29,125 nucleotides of DNA from Ettlia oleoabundans (GCA_019693395.1 JAAMXP010003872.1:1-29125); one strand, 5' to 3'. Shown: positions 9,340 to 21,400, counted from the stretch's first letter. Made by a program: numbers and translations. Notes: generated by a model not told the origin, from the letters alone.

Positions 9340-11694
9340 ATGGTAGCTCCTGCCACTCTTTCGCTGCAGAGCGCGCGAGCTACCGCTGCATCCGCTGCCA
9401 GCACGTCAGGCAGGCCCTGGGCTGCGCTGAAAGCTACTGCAGCTGGAAGCTGGCACACGGCAGCATCAGGACAGCAGCGGCAGCGTCTGGTGGCAGCCAG
9501 CGGGCGGAGCATGAGCGCGGTGCAGGCGGTGGCAGAGGTGGCGACTACGAACGGCAGTCTTGGTGAGTCTGCTGGCCATTGCCCGACGACCTTTGCCTGG
9601 AATCCAGGCTAGGTGTCCCAGCGCTGCACTGCCTGGCTGCGCATTCTTGCGTCATCCACGCTCATTGCACAACCTGCCGCTTCAACTGTTTGCAGGCCGA
9701 GTGGCGACCGTGCAGCGCCAAACAAAGGAAACCAATATTAAAGTGACGATCAACCTGGATGGCACCGGCGTCTGCCACTCCAAGAGCCAGGTGCGCTGGG
9801 GCCTGCCTGCATTTATGCTGGCTGTCCTTGCTGCAGGAAATTGCCCTTCTTCACTCCCTCTTCTTTCTAGAGGTTGCAGATATCAGGTCCCTCTTTTCAC
9901 CTTGTCTGCCCTTCTCCAGCCTTTTCTGACCCATAGCACACTCACCTATGCCTTTCCCTGTCCAGTGCTTCTTTCCCCTCTCTAGATTCGCTTCCTTGGC
10001 TATATGATGCGTCAGCTGCTTCTCAGCCAGACTATTCCTGCCGTGCTGACACCCCTTTTCTGTCATTGCTTTCCCTCGTCTCCCCAGATCCCTTTCCTGG
10101 ATCACATGATGGACCAGCTGGCATCCCACGGCCTCTTTGACGTCACAGTGGAGGCCGAGGGCGACACGTGGATTGACGACCACCACACAAACGAGGACAT
10201 TGCGTTGGCCCTTGGATCCGCATTGTCTCAGGCGCTGGGAGACCGCAAGGGCATCAATCGCTTTGGAAACTTCACGGGTGGGTGGTGCTGATGAGCCATT
10301 GAATGCTGGCGGTAGTAATGATCGTTTATTTTAGAGGGAGGGTTTGGTTTCTACTACAGTATCCTTCAAAGGGGACCTTCATGTGTGGAAACGGCAGGTG
10401 ACTGGTTGCCCCCTTCTTGCTGCCTGCAATGTCCGTCCTGCCTTATGCGTGCCGCCTTTTAGGCAAACAACATGGTGTCTTACTGCTGGAGTTACCACAC
10501 CTGCATTGGTGCTGCCTAACACATGCATTTAGGTGCTGACACTACCATTCTGCATTGCTGCTGCCTGAGACATGCACCGTGCTGCCTTGCTGCCCTGCCC
10601 CACTGCAGCCCCCCTTGACGAGGCGCTCGTGCACGTCGTGCTGGACCTGTCAGGGCGCCCGCACCTCAGGTGAACAAGGTGTTGTTTTGTTGCGACTTTT
10701 TGCATACAACTGCCACGTTCTTGCACCCAGTGATCCGCGCCCACGCCCATTGCTGCGTCCTTTTGTTGTCACCGGCGTGTGGGTCATACATTATGTCGCT
10801 ATGTCGTCACTCGTGTTGTGCACCCTTGCATTTGTTCACATACCATCGCATCGGCCATGCATCCTGAGCATCTCCCACCCCGCTTCGCTGTGTTGCTGCT
10901 GTCTGCACGTCTCACTGTGAGCATAGGGCAGCAGCACCGCCTCTCACGCACGCCGGAGTGCCTCCGTGGAGCAGTTGCGGCTTGCTTGGCAGGTTTTAAC
11001 GCTTCTCAATGAAATTACCCCAGCATGTTTGCTTCCCTGCCGCAGCTGCGACTTGAACCTTCCCACTGAGCACATTGGAAAGTATGAGACTCAACTGGTG
11101 GAGCACTTCTTCCAATCTCTGTCCAACACCAGCGGCATGACGCTGCACATTCGGCAGGTGAGGCTGGGGCGGCGTTTGTCTTGCTTGTTGCGGTTTCCTG
11201 GCCAACACAAACAGCTGCCGCTGCACATATAGCAGATGAGCTTGAGGGCAGGGGTGTCACGTTCCGCCGTGAGTTCTCTGTGCGATATGGGCTAATACAA
11301 GATGACATACGTGTCCTGCCGAGGCACTCCGTTCTCATGATGAGGCAACACTGACATTGTGTACAGCATGAAGGTGGCGCAGCAGCATCAGCAGCACGTG
11401 TGTCCTGCATCATGCCCCCATGGGTTGCGCCTTTTCTGGTGCAATAACGGTTGCCCGCCCGCCCGCCTGCCTGCCTGCCTGCCTCCCTTGCCTTTGTCCG
11501 ATTGACTGCCAGCCACCTAGACATGGACTTTCTTCCTACCTCCTGCCCCGCTGCAGCTCGCGGGTAAAAACTCGCACCACATTGTCGAGGCTACGTTCAA
11601 GGCTTTTGCTCGGGCACTGCGGCAAGCCTGTGAGACCGACCTGCGGCGGGCGGGCACCATCGCGTCGTCTAAGGGTGTGCTGACACAGCAGTGA
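9340..11694 (+). CDS. HIS5: Imidazoleglycerol-phosphate dehydratase, plastid-targeted
   Basis: Sixth step of histidine synthesis: dehydrates imidazoleglycerol phosphate to imidazole acetol phosphate using a di-manganese centre. 272 aa from exons 9340-9562, 9696-9790, 10088-10277, 10609-10669, 11046-11157, 11557-11694. The first 60 or so residues are Ala/Ser/Arg-rich and look like a chloroplast transit peptide. Core motifs: [22 protein letters not shown] (107-121), DDHHTNED (136-143), [17 protein letters not shown], and [17 protein letters not shown] (233-249). All metal-binding His/Glu motifs are present and the length matches plant enzymes. It shares a promoter region with RRP15. A TGTAA signal follows at 11891. 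HIS5 is the Arabidopsis symbol; the bacterial name is hisB (dehydratase part). Confidence 0.95.
11452..11485 (+). repeat. GCCC/GCCT tetranucleotide run in IGPD intron 5
   Basis: Three or so GCCC units pass into four GCCT units, giving an imperfect pyrimidine-rich microsatellite inside the 399 bp last intron of the IGPD gene. Confidence 0.8.
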
Positions 11695-11890
11695 TGTGGC
11701 AGCGCATTGGTGGACCGAAGTGCAGAAGGTTACTGCTGGGTTAGCGGCAGTTACTTGTGTGCTGTCGCAGCATCAAATTCTTAGCTTCAACTTGTTCATT
11801 TGTTGTTGTTTGCTACGATTGAGGCCTTATTGCTGCTGCTACTGAGATATTTTCAACCTACTTCCTTGTGAAAAGTACCCCTGCTGCATC

Positions 11891-11895
11891 TGTAA
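11891..11895 (+). terminator. TGTAA polyadenylation signal of the IGPD gene
   Basis: First TGTAA after the stop codon at 11694, giving a 3' UTR of about 200 bases, as usual in chlorophycean algae. Confidence 0.7.
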
Positions 11896-12615
11896 TTCTG
11901 TGTTTAGCTTTTGACAGTCCCGCTGGCAGTTCACTCTTTCTCATGATCGGCTGGAGCTTATCTCAGCATCACTGGAGTTTAGGATGCGAGAGCGAATCCT
12001 AGCCCGCTCTAAAAATCAACACAGGCGAAGTCAAGTACTGACCGTAACTTGATGCTGCATGTGCTGTTTGGGGAGGGGTGTGCCGCAGTTGAAGCCAAAC
12101 CTCTGCCTGAAGCCAAACTACAGCTATATGGACTTGCTATGTGCTGCATTGACCCAGAAACGAGCCTGCTCATTCTTGCTACAGCCTGGGGCAACAGGTT
12201 GCACAGCAGGAGTTTCATGATGCAGCTGCGGGGCGGGAAGCCTTCCTCATGAGCATGGCGGCAGTGCAGCACCGCCCAAGCAAATGGCAGTGCAGACATC
12301 TTGGAGATGCTGCCGCAATGCTCTTCAACTTTTGGCATCAGAGTGACGCACATGAAGGTAGGCAGGGCTGTAAATTTGGATGCTTCGAGTTGAATCGCAC
12401 ATACACCGCAAAACTTATAGCTGAACGTAGTTGCAGCGCAGGCCACTCATGCACCAGCAACGCGAATGAGGGAACACGCGTGGGTGCCAATTGGATTGGT
12501 GGCTTCTAGGAGCACAAAGCAGTACGCAAAAGTACCTGGGCGGGACCCTGCCTTTCACCCTCCTGAGGCCTAGGCTGCCCAACGACCTGTGCTGTGCATA
12601 GGATATACGTGTAAG
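11896..12615. other. Intergenic upstream of DnaJ, no gene seen
   Basis: Contains the presumed DnaJ promoter and 5' UTR. ORFs of 145 aa (minus) and 67-86 aa (plus) overlap here but show no domain, and none shows conserved-looking composition. Further TGTAA words occur at 12369 and just before the DnaJ ATG. I found no convincing heat-shock element. Confidence 0.5.
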
Positions 12616-15600
12616 ATGTTCTTTGGAGGCGGCTTTCCCGGTTTCCATGACATCCCAGGCATGGGAGGGCCTGGGGGCCGGCGGCCTGGGGCCGGCGGCC
12701 CAGTGAATAATAAGCGTTATTATGAGGTGCTGGGCGTGGCACAGGACGCAACAGATGCAGAAATCAAGAAGGCCCACAGGTCAGAAAGGAAGCTTCGGAG
12801 GGTCGGCGGCTTGAACCCTTCGACGTGGGCCTCCGTGCCTGATGGCCCTGCCATGACGCGGCAGACAGTGATTGAGCCTGCCGGACCGCCTGATCGCTGC
12901 GCATGCTTCAGCCCATTGCTGCCGCCTGTGCTGCCGCCTCTCACCTTCTGGACACACGGTATCCACCTCCTGTTGCAGAAAGGCGGCGCTAAAGTACCAT
13001 CCCGACAAAGGTACGATTGCCTCTGACCCCGCTGCTAACCCAGACGTGCAATGCCTGTGGATTATGGCGCCGGCTGGGCATGCTGCCTGCGCCCTGCCTT
13101 ACCACCTTCTGGTGCCAACCTTTGAAACGCTCAACCGCTGATACGTGGGTGCTGGCTTCAGGTGGTGATGAGGAGAAATTTAAGGAGGTGAATGAGGCCT
13201 TTGATGTGCTGCGTGACCCAGAGAAGCGCCGCATCTATGATCAGGTGGGGGCTGGACTGCGGCTGTGGCCTGCTGCCGTTGCATATTGGCGGTGATCTGC
13301 TGCAAGTGCTGCAGCATCAACACCTTTGAGGCCATGGCATTGATGGAGCACAGTGTATGTTCTGCTTTTTAGCTGTTGGATGTTTGCTGTTTTGGGTGCA
13401 AGCCTTTCGCGCAACCTTGTCAAGTGTTTCGCGTTCTCACATGGCTATTTGGCCTTCCCGCCGGCCCACCTTGTGACAGTATGGCGAGGAGGCAGTCAAG
13501 GAAGGCATGGGCGGTGGCGGCGGTGGCGGCCCTGCAGACATCTTTGATCTGTTTGGCATGGGCGGCGGCCGGCGTGGCGGCGCACAGCGTGAGCGACGCA
13601 GCGAGGATGTGGTGCACAAGTGAGTATTACAATTGGTGGTTGTTATTGCGGTGCTTTGCTTCCCACCAGCGGGATGCCAGTACATGCACGATTGCGGTCT
13701 CAGTGCCAACATGCCAATGAACCACACCTGACAGCATTTTGACAAGCTGCTGGCCCACCTTGCTTTCGCCCCCATTTGAATTGGTTGCCATGCTCTCTTC
13801 TGCAGATTGCGCTTCCCATAGCCTCTCTTTTCATTTCTCAGCAGCTAAAGCCTTTGCCTTGCCATCATTGTTGGTGCAGGATGAAGGTTACCTTGGATGA
13901 AATGTACAAGGGTAGCGTGCGCAAGCTGCAGATGACCCGCAGCGTCAAGTGCGACAAGTGCGGCGGCAGCGGCAGCAAGAGCGGCAAGCGGTACACATGC
14001 GAGGTGTGGGGACTGTACTTCGGTGCAGGCAGCAACTCGCCCAGCAGGCTTGCCTGTAGGTTGCGATATTGACAGACCTGCCATTCCTCATCTTCACATG
14101 CAGATCAGCGTGCTATAAAGCGCAAGGGCCGCTCCATTGCCCGACCTTTCTGGTTATTCGTGCGCGCCTGCAGCTGTGCATGTGTTGCACCTCCTTCCTA
14201 CCCCGCCCTGCTGACTGCTTCTGCCACACCCCCACCCCGCAGGTGTGCCATGGCAGCGGCGTGGAGATGAAGCTGCGTGCGTTGGGCCCCGGAATGGTGC
14301 AACAGATCCAGCAACGCTGCAGCCGCTGCGGTGGCGGCGGCTACAGCTGCCCGCCCTCCGACAAATGCACCAACTGCGACGGCAAGGGGCTGGCGCCGGA
14401 GAAGAAGGTGTTTGAGGTGGGTGCTGCTGCCAGCTGTCCCTGGTCGTGATTGACCACTTTGGCCAGTCATAACAATGTGCCGCAAGTTGGGGCAGAGCTG
14501 TTGAGAACTTGAGCTGCGTTTCCAGCAGCCTAACGACACAGTGGTCATCAACGACACAGTGGCAGTACATGCTTGCTCACCGACAATCTCACACGGGCGT
14601 TGCTGTTATTGTTCCCTGCCATCCTTATATCTTCCTAAGTTTCCTCAAATTTCGCCGTTGACCTGCAGGTGCACATTGAGCCCGGCCACCGCCACGGCAG
14701 CAAGGTGGTGTTCCGCGGCGATGCAGGCAGCGACTCGCCGGATGTGCTGCCGGGTGATCTTATTTTCATCCTCGAGCAGGTAGGTCAAGTGCCCTGTATA
14801 AAAACTGAACATAAATTGACTGGGGCTAAACCATTGTGTAGGAGCTCGCCAGAAAAACTGAAAGCTGAGGGGGTCAAAACCTGTGGGCAGGGAAGGATTT
14901 GAGCCGTTCTTGATGCAAGCGGCTTTGGGGCTGGGGGTTTCACCGAGGCTCACACCTAGACGACCTTGCAGTCCAGTGTGAGCTTTTGGTCTGTACTCCT
15001 TGCTAATTTCGGGCTGCCCGGACCGCCCGGTCTTGCAGAAGGAGCACAGCACCTTCAAGCGCATCGGCACCGACCTGTTCTTTGAGAAATCGGTCAGCCT
15101 GGTCGATGCGCTTTGCGGTGAGTTGCTTGTGTATTGAAGTGGACGGGTGATCTGTTGCCAGCCGGTTGGGATGTTGCAGAAAAATCCGCCCAAGTTACTT
15201 GGTTGGACAGTGACAGCAGCACCCAACTTTGGCTTTCATCTGGACCATCCTGCTGAAAGTAGGGGCCGCATTTGTCCTGCTAGGTTGGACAGCAGCCCCT
15301 AGCTTCTGCCCAGCACTGCAACCTTCACCTTTGCTTGGTGGCATTTTGTGTGTTGTGTGCAGGCACGCACTTCCACCTCACCCATCTTGACGACCGCGTG
15401 CTGGAGGTGGGCAGCACCGGCGTGATCAAGCCAGACAGCTGGGCCTGCATCAGGGTGAGGCGCCGCCGCCGCCCGTTGCCCGCTGCCGCCGCCTGCCGCT
15501 CTCCATCGCCGCCGCCCACTGCCCGCTGCCGCCCTTCTGCCGCCCGCCGCTCGCCGGCTGCCGCTCTCCATCGCCGCCGCCTGCTGCCGCCGCTCGTCGC

Positions 15601-16813
15601 CTGCCCGCGCCTGTCTCGCTCGCCGCTCGCCGCTCTTCCTCGACGCATGCGCTGTCCCTCGCCGCCCGCTAGCTAGCCAAGGTGCTGCCTGATTTGCCGT
15701 CCTGCTTCCCTGTATCCCATCCCAACTGACCTGGTAACTGTGCTTGCCCGGTCGTAGCCAGCTCTCGATGCCTTGCACTCTCCAGTACATATCCACCTCA
15801 AATCCTATCCTGCTGCTTTCCCTTCTTAGAACTTCTACCCTGTGCTGCCCATGATGAATGAATTCCCCTCCCCAATCCTACCCAGTGCTGCCCATGTTGG
15901 AGACCCAGTGCTGCCCATGTTGGAGACCCTTTGCTTCTGCTGCTATTACACAATCTCTCCATTCGCTGCCACATACCGCAGGGCGAGGGCATGCCCATCC
16001 ACGGCCGGCCGTTTGAGAAGGGCAACCTCTACATCCACTTCACAGTCCAGTTCCCTGATGAGATCAACCCGCAGCAGGCAGCAGCGCTCAAGGCGGCGTT
16101 CGGCGGCCCAACGTCCAATGGGGCCGTGCCGATGGCAGAGGTAGGCGCAGTGGTTCGCTCTGGGGTGTAAGGAAAGAGCTCGGCTAGTTTGAGGGAGTTT
16201 GAGGGAGTTCGAGGGCACCTTGAGTAGAGACGGTGCTTGAAGGGGTGCAAGCGGCGTGACCTTTGCTTGATGCTGGCAGGAAGGCTTTGAGGTTGCACAA
16301 CGGGAGGCAAGCAGACCAGCTTCCATGTTTCGCAGTTGCATGTGGCAAAGCTCACTCTTTCCATCACCAAGCACCATACCCCTTGCCTGCCCCCTGCTAT
16401 CCCTCCGTGCACGGAATTCCTTCATTTTTTTGCCCGCGAATATACTGTACGCAGGTTGAGGAGGTGCGCATGCAGCCCGTGGTGGACATAGAGCAGGAAA
16501 TTAAGGCACGACGAGAGCACGAGCGCCGCACAGGTGTGGCCAGTGCAAGGCTGTGTTGGTAGGGCTGTTTTTTTTTAGCATGGCTATCTATGGGTGCTTG
16601 GTGCTGGTTGTTGTGTTCCTTAGTCCAGCATGCCTTGCTTCTGGCTGGCAGTTAGCTCAGATGGTTGAAAGCACGGAATGCTTTGAATGAACGGAATTCA
16701 TCCAACTTGCCACCTGGCGCCTTGGTCCTGCTGCAGGCGCGGAGGCGTACGAGAGCGATAGTGACGATGAGATGGGCCGCGGCGCACAGCGTGTGTCATG
16801 CGCGCAACAGTGA
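12616..16813 (+). CDS. Type I (class A) DnaJ/Hsp40 co-chaperone, farnesylated
   Basis: Cytosolic co-chaperone that stimulates Hsp70 ATPase and delivers clients. 437 aa from 12 exons: 12616-12779, 12979-13010, 13162-13244, 13480-13619, 13880-14003, 14243-14416, 14669-14779, 15039-15117, 15363-15454, 15982-16140, 16455-16533, 16737-16813. Order: Gly-rich N-terminus, J domain (about 33-95) with HPD at 62-64, a Gly-rich linker with [11 protein letters not shown], a zinc finger with all four pairs (C164/167, C180/183, C207/210, C223/226), the substrate-binding barrels, a C-terminal ESDSDDE stretch, and a CAQQ prenylation box (434-437) as in plant J2/J3 proteins. Exon 2, only 32 bp, encodes the HPD tripeptide, so skipping it destroys function and frame. 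The 437 aa length is close to the plant 420 aa. Confidence 0.95.
15455..15675 (+). repeat. GCCGCC-rich pyrimidine block in DnaJ intron 9
   Basis: The first 220 bp of the 527 bp intron are almost pure C/G/T built from GCCGCC and GCCCGCTGCC words. A segment CTGCCGCTCTCCATCGCCGC occurs twice (about 15494 and 15560). Strong strand asymmetry could support structure in DNA or RNA. Confidence 0.8.
15880..15925 (+). repeat. 23 bp exact tandem duplication in DnaJ intron 9
   Basis: Two abutting identical copies (15880-15902, 15903-15925) beginning ACCCAGTGCTGCCCATG; the next bases ACCC begin a third. A weaker relative lies at 15840. Confidence 0.9.
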
Positions 16814-17578
16814 TCGGTTGTGCCTCTGGACAACACCAACAGGGCTGCGTTGTTTGCACCGCCTCCTTGCATTGGCAAATCATGCCTGGAGGGCCAAACA
16901 GCAATGTTGCAGCAATTGCAGCCAACATGCGCCCTGTACAGGCTGGGCAAGCCGCCTCCAGCCACCTGTGAAGAGAAATTTTCCGCTGCTGTGGCCGAGC
17001 GGCTGCATAGGCATTCACGCGTTACCCACCGCAAGCAGAACCAACACACTGCCAGTGCCAGCCTGTGCCTTTGAGCACGCTTGCTGGTCAACTGGCTGGC
17101 ATGCATGGACATCTTGGCCTGTGCACAGCACATCACCATACCGTACAGATCTGGCTTTCATTTGTCGCTCGTTTGCTTGCTTTCTGTGTCCTGCTGTTCT
17201 CTTTCTCTCCTGGTCCGCGGGGAATTGATTCTCCCTTTCGACCAGCTTGATTCTTTCCCACCAAAGCCCTTCACCAGTACCGCAGCTTCCTGCACTTCCC
17301 CTTCGTGTCGTTTGCCTACCGCTAGCTACCATCACATCCCAGAACACTCTTTGCCTGAGGCAATGCACACACCGAACCACCCAAAATCTTTGCCTGAGGC
17401 GATGCCAGGCAAAGACGCCACATCACATCACACCACATCTTGCCTGAGGCAATGCACCCGGTGTGAAAAGCCTTGGAATTGGCAGCAAGGGCTGAGCTTC
17501 CCTGCTTCTTGTCACAAATGGTTTCCCTGCTGCCTTGCCCGATTATTAGCCTGCTTTTATTCTTGCTAGTGTGCCCTG
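16814..17578. other. Convergent intergenic: DnaJ 3' region, no gene seen
   Basis: DnaJ ends at 16813 and the next gene on the minus strand ends at 17825, so two 3' UTRs meet here. No TGTAA for DnaJ was found on the plus strand. Overlapping ORFs on both strands (up to about 190 aa) show no domain. Confidence 0.5.
17351..17455. repeat. Three dispersed copies of a palindromic 16-mer
   Basis: TTGCCTGAGGC(A/G)ATGC occurs at 17351-17366, 17390-17405 and 17440-17455. The core TTGCCT-G-AGGCAA is a 6 bp inverted repeat with a single central base. Spacings are about 39 and 50 bp. Confidence 0.9.
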
Positions 17579-17583
17579 TTACA
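17579..17583 (-). terminator. TGTAA polyadenylation signal of the small membrane-protein gene
   Basis: TTACA on the plus strand, about 240 bases beyond the predicted minus-strand stop at 17825. It supports a transcription unit on the minus strand here. Confidence 0.4.
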
Positions 17584-17824
17584 CTTGACGCACAACACCA
17601 CATTGCATCAAGCATGCGGGCATTGCAACAGTTGAGACCGTTAAGGCCAGGAGGCAAGCATAGCAACAAGGTTTTGCAGAAGTTTGTGGGCAGCGACTGC
17701 CATCCTCTAGTATTGCAGTGACAAACATGCGGTTTCAATGCTGGTCATCATTTCTGGTCGGCACACCGTTCAACTTGTCATGCAAGGATGATCCAATTCG
17801 CAATAAGCTGAAAAAGGGGACTAA

Positions 17825-18191
17825 TCACAAGTTGTGCGGCGGGGGGGCTGCTGCGGAAGACAACAGCACCGCCAATGCTCTACGGGAATCTGCCATGAGT
17901 CGGCGGTGGCGATCGCGATGGCTTTAGAGCGGCAAGCTCCACTCACACAAACACACCCTGTAACAGCTATGCAGCTCCACGGGCAGCTCACTTGCACATG
18001 CTTCTCTTGTGATGACTGGCCAGCGCAACTTACCAAGTACAGAACCGCACAGCACCCACCACAACAATGGCCCGCTGCCCGAGCGGTGCAACAGCCACGG
18101 GACACTGCCAGCATTTGCAAAGGGCGAGATGCCCATATACAAGTAGAACAACGCGAGCGGTTTGAAGGAGCTAACCCACGGGGCCCAGCCT
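17825..18191 (-). CDS. Small membrane protein, family unknown, 5' end unresolved
   Basis: I do not recognise this protein. Two minus-strand exons fit together: 18191 (or earlier) to 18034, then 17889-17825. The donor CTTG|GTAAGT is strong and the acceptor CATGGCAG is phase-matched. The joined product reads APWVSSFKPLALFYLYMGI, then SPFANAGSVPWLLHRSG and PLLWWVLCGSVLG, then DSRRALAVLLSSAAAPPPHNL and stop. Two hydrophobic segments suggest two membrane helices. Upstream, the frame stays open to 18319 with an Arg/Ser/Ala/Cys-rich stretch that would suit the end of a plastid transit peptide, but it contains no ATG, so a first exon is missing from my model. It is divergent from PGK and convergent with DnaJ. 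A 200 aa ORF on the opposite strand is an alternative, but it lacks splice and motif support. Confidence 0.45.
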
Positions 18192-18319
18192 CTGCTGGCA
18201 GAAATGCATCTGCCACCGCCACAACGGCAAGCAGCTGGGCTCCTTCCGACGGCAGGCGGGCGGCGGGAGGCACCGCTAGGGGGCTGGAGCGCCCTAGGGG
18301 CGGCCTGCTGGCCTCCCGC

Positions 18320-18485
18320 CTAATAAGACAACGATGCATACATATGAATAACGCCCAGATGCTTTTGGGGGACGAGCTATCCGATATGCTTTCTTCGGGA
18401 AAAGCCCGGGCCTCATGGAGCTCACCCAACAGCTAAATTGTCCCTTCTTTGATTGCAGCTGGGAAGCACACTTGATTACAGCATA
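18320..18485. promoter_or_regulatory. PGK 5' flank with a possible 5'-UTR splice acceptor
   Basis: TCCCTTCTTTGATTGCAG ending at 18458 is a strong acceptor 27 bases before the PGK ATG and may end a 5'-UTR intron. The same stretch should hold the first exon or promoter of the minus-strand membrane-protein gene. Confidence 0.35.
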
Positions 18486-21400
18486 ATGGCGTCTACCATC
18501 GCTGCCGCTGCCGTCCCTGTCGCCGCTGCCCGTGTTGTTGCTGGCCGCCGCGCCTCTGCTCCCCGCGCTGCCTTCTCTGGCGTGCCCCGCCTGGCCAAGA
18601 AGGAGGCCACTTTCAGCAGCAAGGTCGCTGAGCGCGTGTCTGCCGTGAAGGTGGGGAACCTGGGCAGATGGGGCCGATGCAGGTCTTGACACAAGTGCTG
18701 CCTGACGCATTGGCGCCCGTCTCCCCCTCTCGGTGACCATCAGCAATGCCAGGAGCGCCTGCAAACCGCCGGTCTGCTTGTCATCGCCCTATCCTGCAGG
18801 CCACTCGCCCTGCCCGCACCGTTGCCACCATGGCCAAGAAGTCTGGTGAGAGCGCTCTGATCTTGTTGCGATCGCACCTCTATCGGCCAGTTCGACACAG
18901 CCGAACCCTGCTGCTCCGTCACAGAGCCCGTCTGCCTCACTTAGAGCGGCTGCCGCCAGTGCTGAGGCGCGCGTCAGCCCCGCCTCCCCGCCACTGATTA
19001 CCTGCTTCGCTTCTCCCACCGGCGTGCAGTTGGCGACCTGTCCAAGGCTGATCTTGAGGGCAAGGTGGTGTTTGTGCGCGCTGACCTGAACGTGAGTCGA
19101 TATGAGCCACTGGCAGGGCGATTGGTTGGCTGGCTGAAATGAGCCGGCTGTGCGTCAAAACTTGAACCTCAAGCGGCGGTTCTCTGACATAGCTGATTAC
19201 AACTTACCAGACATAGGCAGACTCTCAGCAGGATCACAGGCGTTGCACAGCGAATGTCTGATGGCGTTTATCATAGCAATCCAGTTCAGCTGTCAGCCTT
19301 ATGCTCAGCCACCCATGCAGTACATTGTCCCCGTCAACCGCGCCTCACCTTACTCGCCTCCCAACCTTACCACTTCCATCTAATGGGCTGCAGGTGCCTC
19401 TGGATGGCGACCTGAACATCACTGACGACACCCGCATCCGTGCCGCGGTGCCCACCCTGAAGTACCTGGTGGACAACGGCGCCAAGGTAGGCGGCACGGC
19501 TGTTGGGTGCTGCCCTGCCAGGCTCAGGCCTTGTTTGTGTAGCTGTGGCACTGTGTGGTGACAGAGCAGCAATGGAGCCAAAGAACAAATGACAACAAAA
19601 TGCACGTCGGCCTTATGTTGTGTTGACAAGCATATGGCCCCCACGCACAGCGTGACCTTTGTATTACAGTTTGCATGCAATCAACTCACTTGTATGTTCC
19701 TCCTGCACCCACGTTCTGCAGGTGCTGCTGACCAGCCACCTGGGCCGCCCCAAGAAGGGCCCCGAGGACAAGTTCCGCCTCAACCCCGTGCAGCCCCGCC
19801 TGTCTGAGCTCCTGGGCATGGCTGTGGAGAAGGCTGACGACTGCATTGGTGATGCCGTGACCGAGAAGCTCAGCAAGATGAGCAACGGCTCTGTGAGTGG
19901 CAGCTTCCGGTTTCTGTTGCGCGTGCTGGGTGAAGAAAGGTTGGGTGGCTGGGCTGCCTGTGTGTTGGCACTGGTGGCATGCGGGCACGCCGGCCACTCA
20001 TGTGCGAAGCCTGCTGCAACCAGGAGACAAAGCGCGCTTTAGCAGATGCTTGGCAGATAGGCGCATTGGCAAAGGCTGGCAATGGCTTCCTGTCTTCTGT
20101 TTACCACTCCAGCCCGGTCCAGGGGGATCAAGTCCTGATATTCTGAATATCTTGCTCCCATTCGAGCCTCTTCTGATCCTTCCATCTCGCCCCTCCTCCC
20201 ACCCTCGTTAACAGGTGCTGCTGCTGGAGAACGTGCGTTTCTACCCTGAGGAGGAGAAGAACGACCCCGAGTTCGCAAAGAAGCTGGCGGCCCCCGCCGA
20301 CCTGTACGTCAACGACGCCTTCGGCACTGCCCACCGCGCCCACGCCTCCACCGAGGGTGTCACCAAGTTCCTGTCCCCCTCCGTGGCCGGCTTCCTGCTG
20401 CAGAAGGAGTTGGACTACCTGGGTGGGTGCTGGTGCCGGGGTGGGACTCGGTTGGGGTGGGCTGGGAAACTTGCTTCGTTGGCAGGCTGGGTTGGGTTGG
20501 GAAGCTTGCCTTCTTGGGAGTTGCATGTGTGCCGTTTGAGCTGCACCACATAGATCATGCTGGTTCTTTTTAAACCCGGAATTGGGTACACACCAGGTTA
20601 AATATTGGCCCGAGGGGAACCGAGCTGCCCGTCAGTCATCACAGTGTGCTCCACCAATGAGCAGTACTGCCTGTTGTTCTGTCCCGCTGCAGATGGCGCT
20701 GTGTCCAGCCCCAAGCGCCCCTTCGTGGCCATTGTGGGTGGCTCCAAGGTGTCCTCCAAGATTGGCGTGATTGAGTCCCTGCTGGAGAAGTGCGACAAGA
20801 TCATCCTGGGGTGAGTGGCCTGCAACACGTTCCGCGCTCACAGGCAGCAACTGCTGAGTATGTGAAAGCCTGGTTCACGAGGAAGTTGGGGCGTCTGGGC
20901 AACTAAGGCTGGAGGGGGTTATGCAAGCTCTGCTGGCTGGTGACATGCCTGCTGGGTGCCCAATCTGCCAATTCCAATCTTGCCCATTCTTAGCACGCTG
21001 TCTTGTTGTGTCCCTCACTGCTCCCTGCAGCGGCGGCATGATCTTCACCTTCTACAAGGCTCGCGGCATGAGCGTGGGTGCCTCCCTGGTTGAGGAGGAC
21101 AAGCTGGAGCTGGCCAAGGAGCTGGAGGCCAAGGCCAAGGTGGGGCGGTTGGATGGTGGGTGGGCACTGTCTTGGGGTTCCTTCGTTCCTTGATATCTTG
21201 CAAGGATACCTTGATATCTTGCAAGGATATGTGATGTTTTTTCTTCCGTTCTTTGCGCCAACCTTAATGCTGGGCTGCTTGGAAGAACGGGGATGAGAGG
21301 AGCCCTATTTGCAGCGACTTTCTGGAGGCCGCTACCGCTATATGTCGTGGCCATTCCGCCGCCCGCTGCTCGCGCATTGACCGCCTTGTCCTTTGGCCCC

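Noticed and set aside
12009..12446. 145-codon minus-strand ORF between IGPD and DnaJ
   Set aside because: No motif, no splice or polyadenylation support on that strand, and composition like non-coding DNA.
17834..18436. 200-codon plus-strand ORF and a 202-codon minus-strand ORF on the same DNA
   Set aside because: Both are low-complexity translations of GC-rich DNA with no domain. The spliced minus-strand model in a third frame explains the splice sites better.
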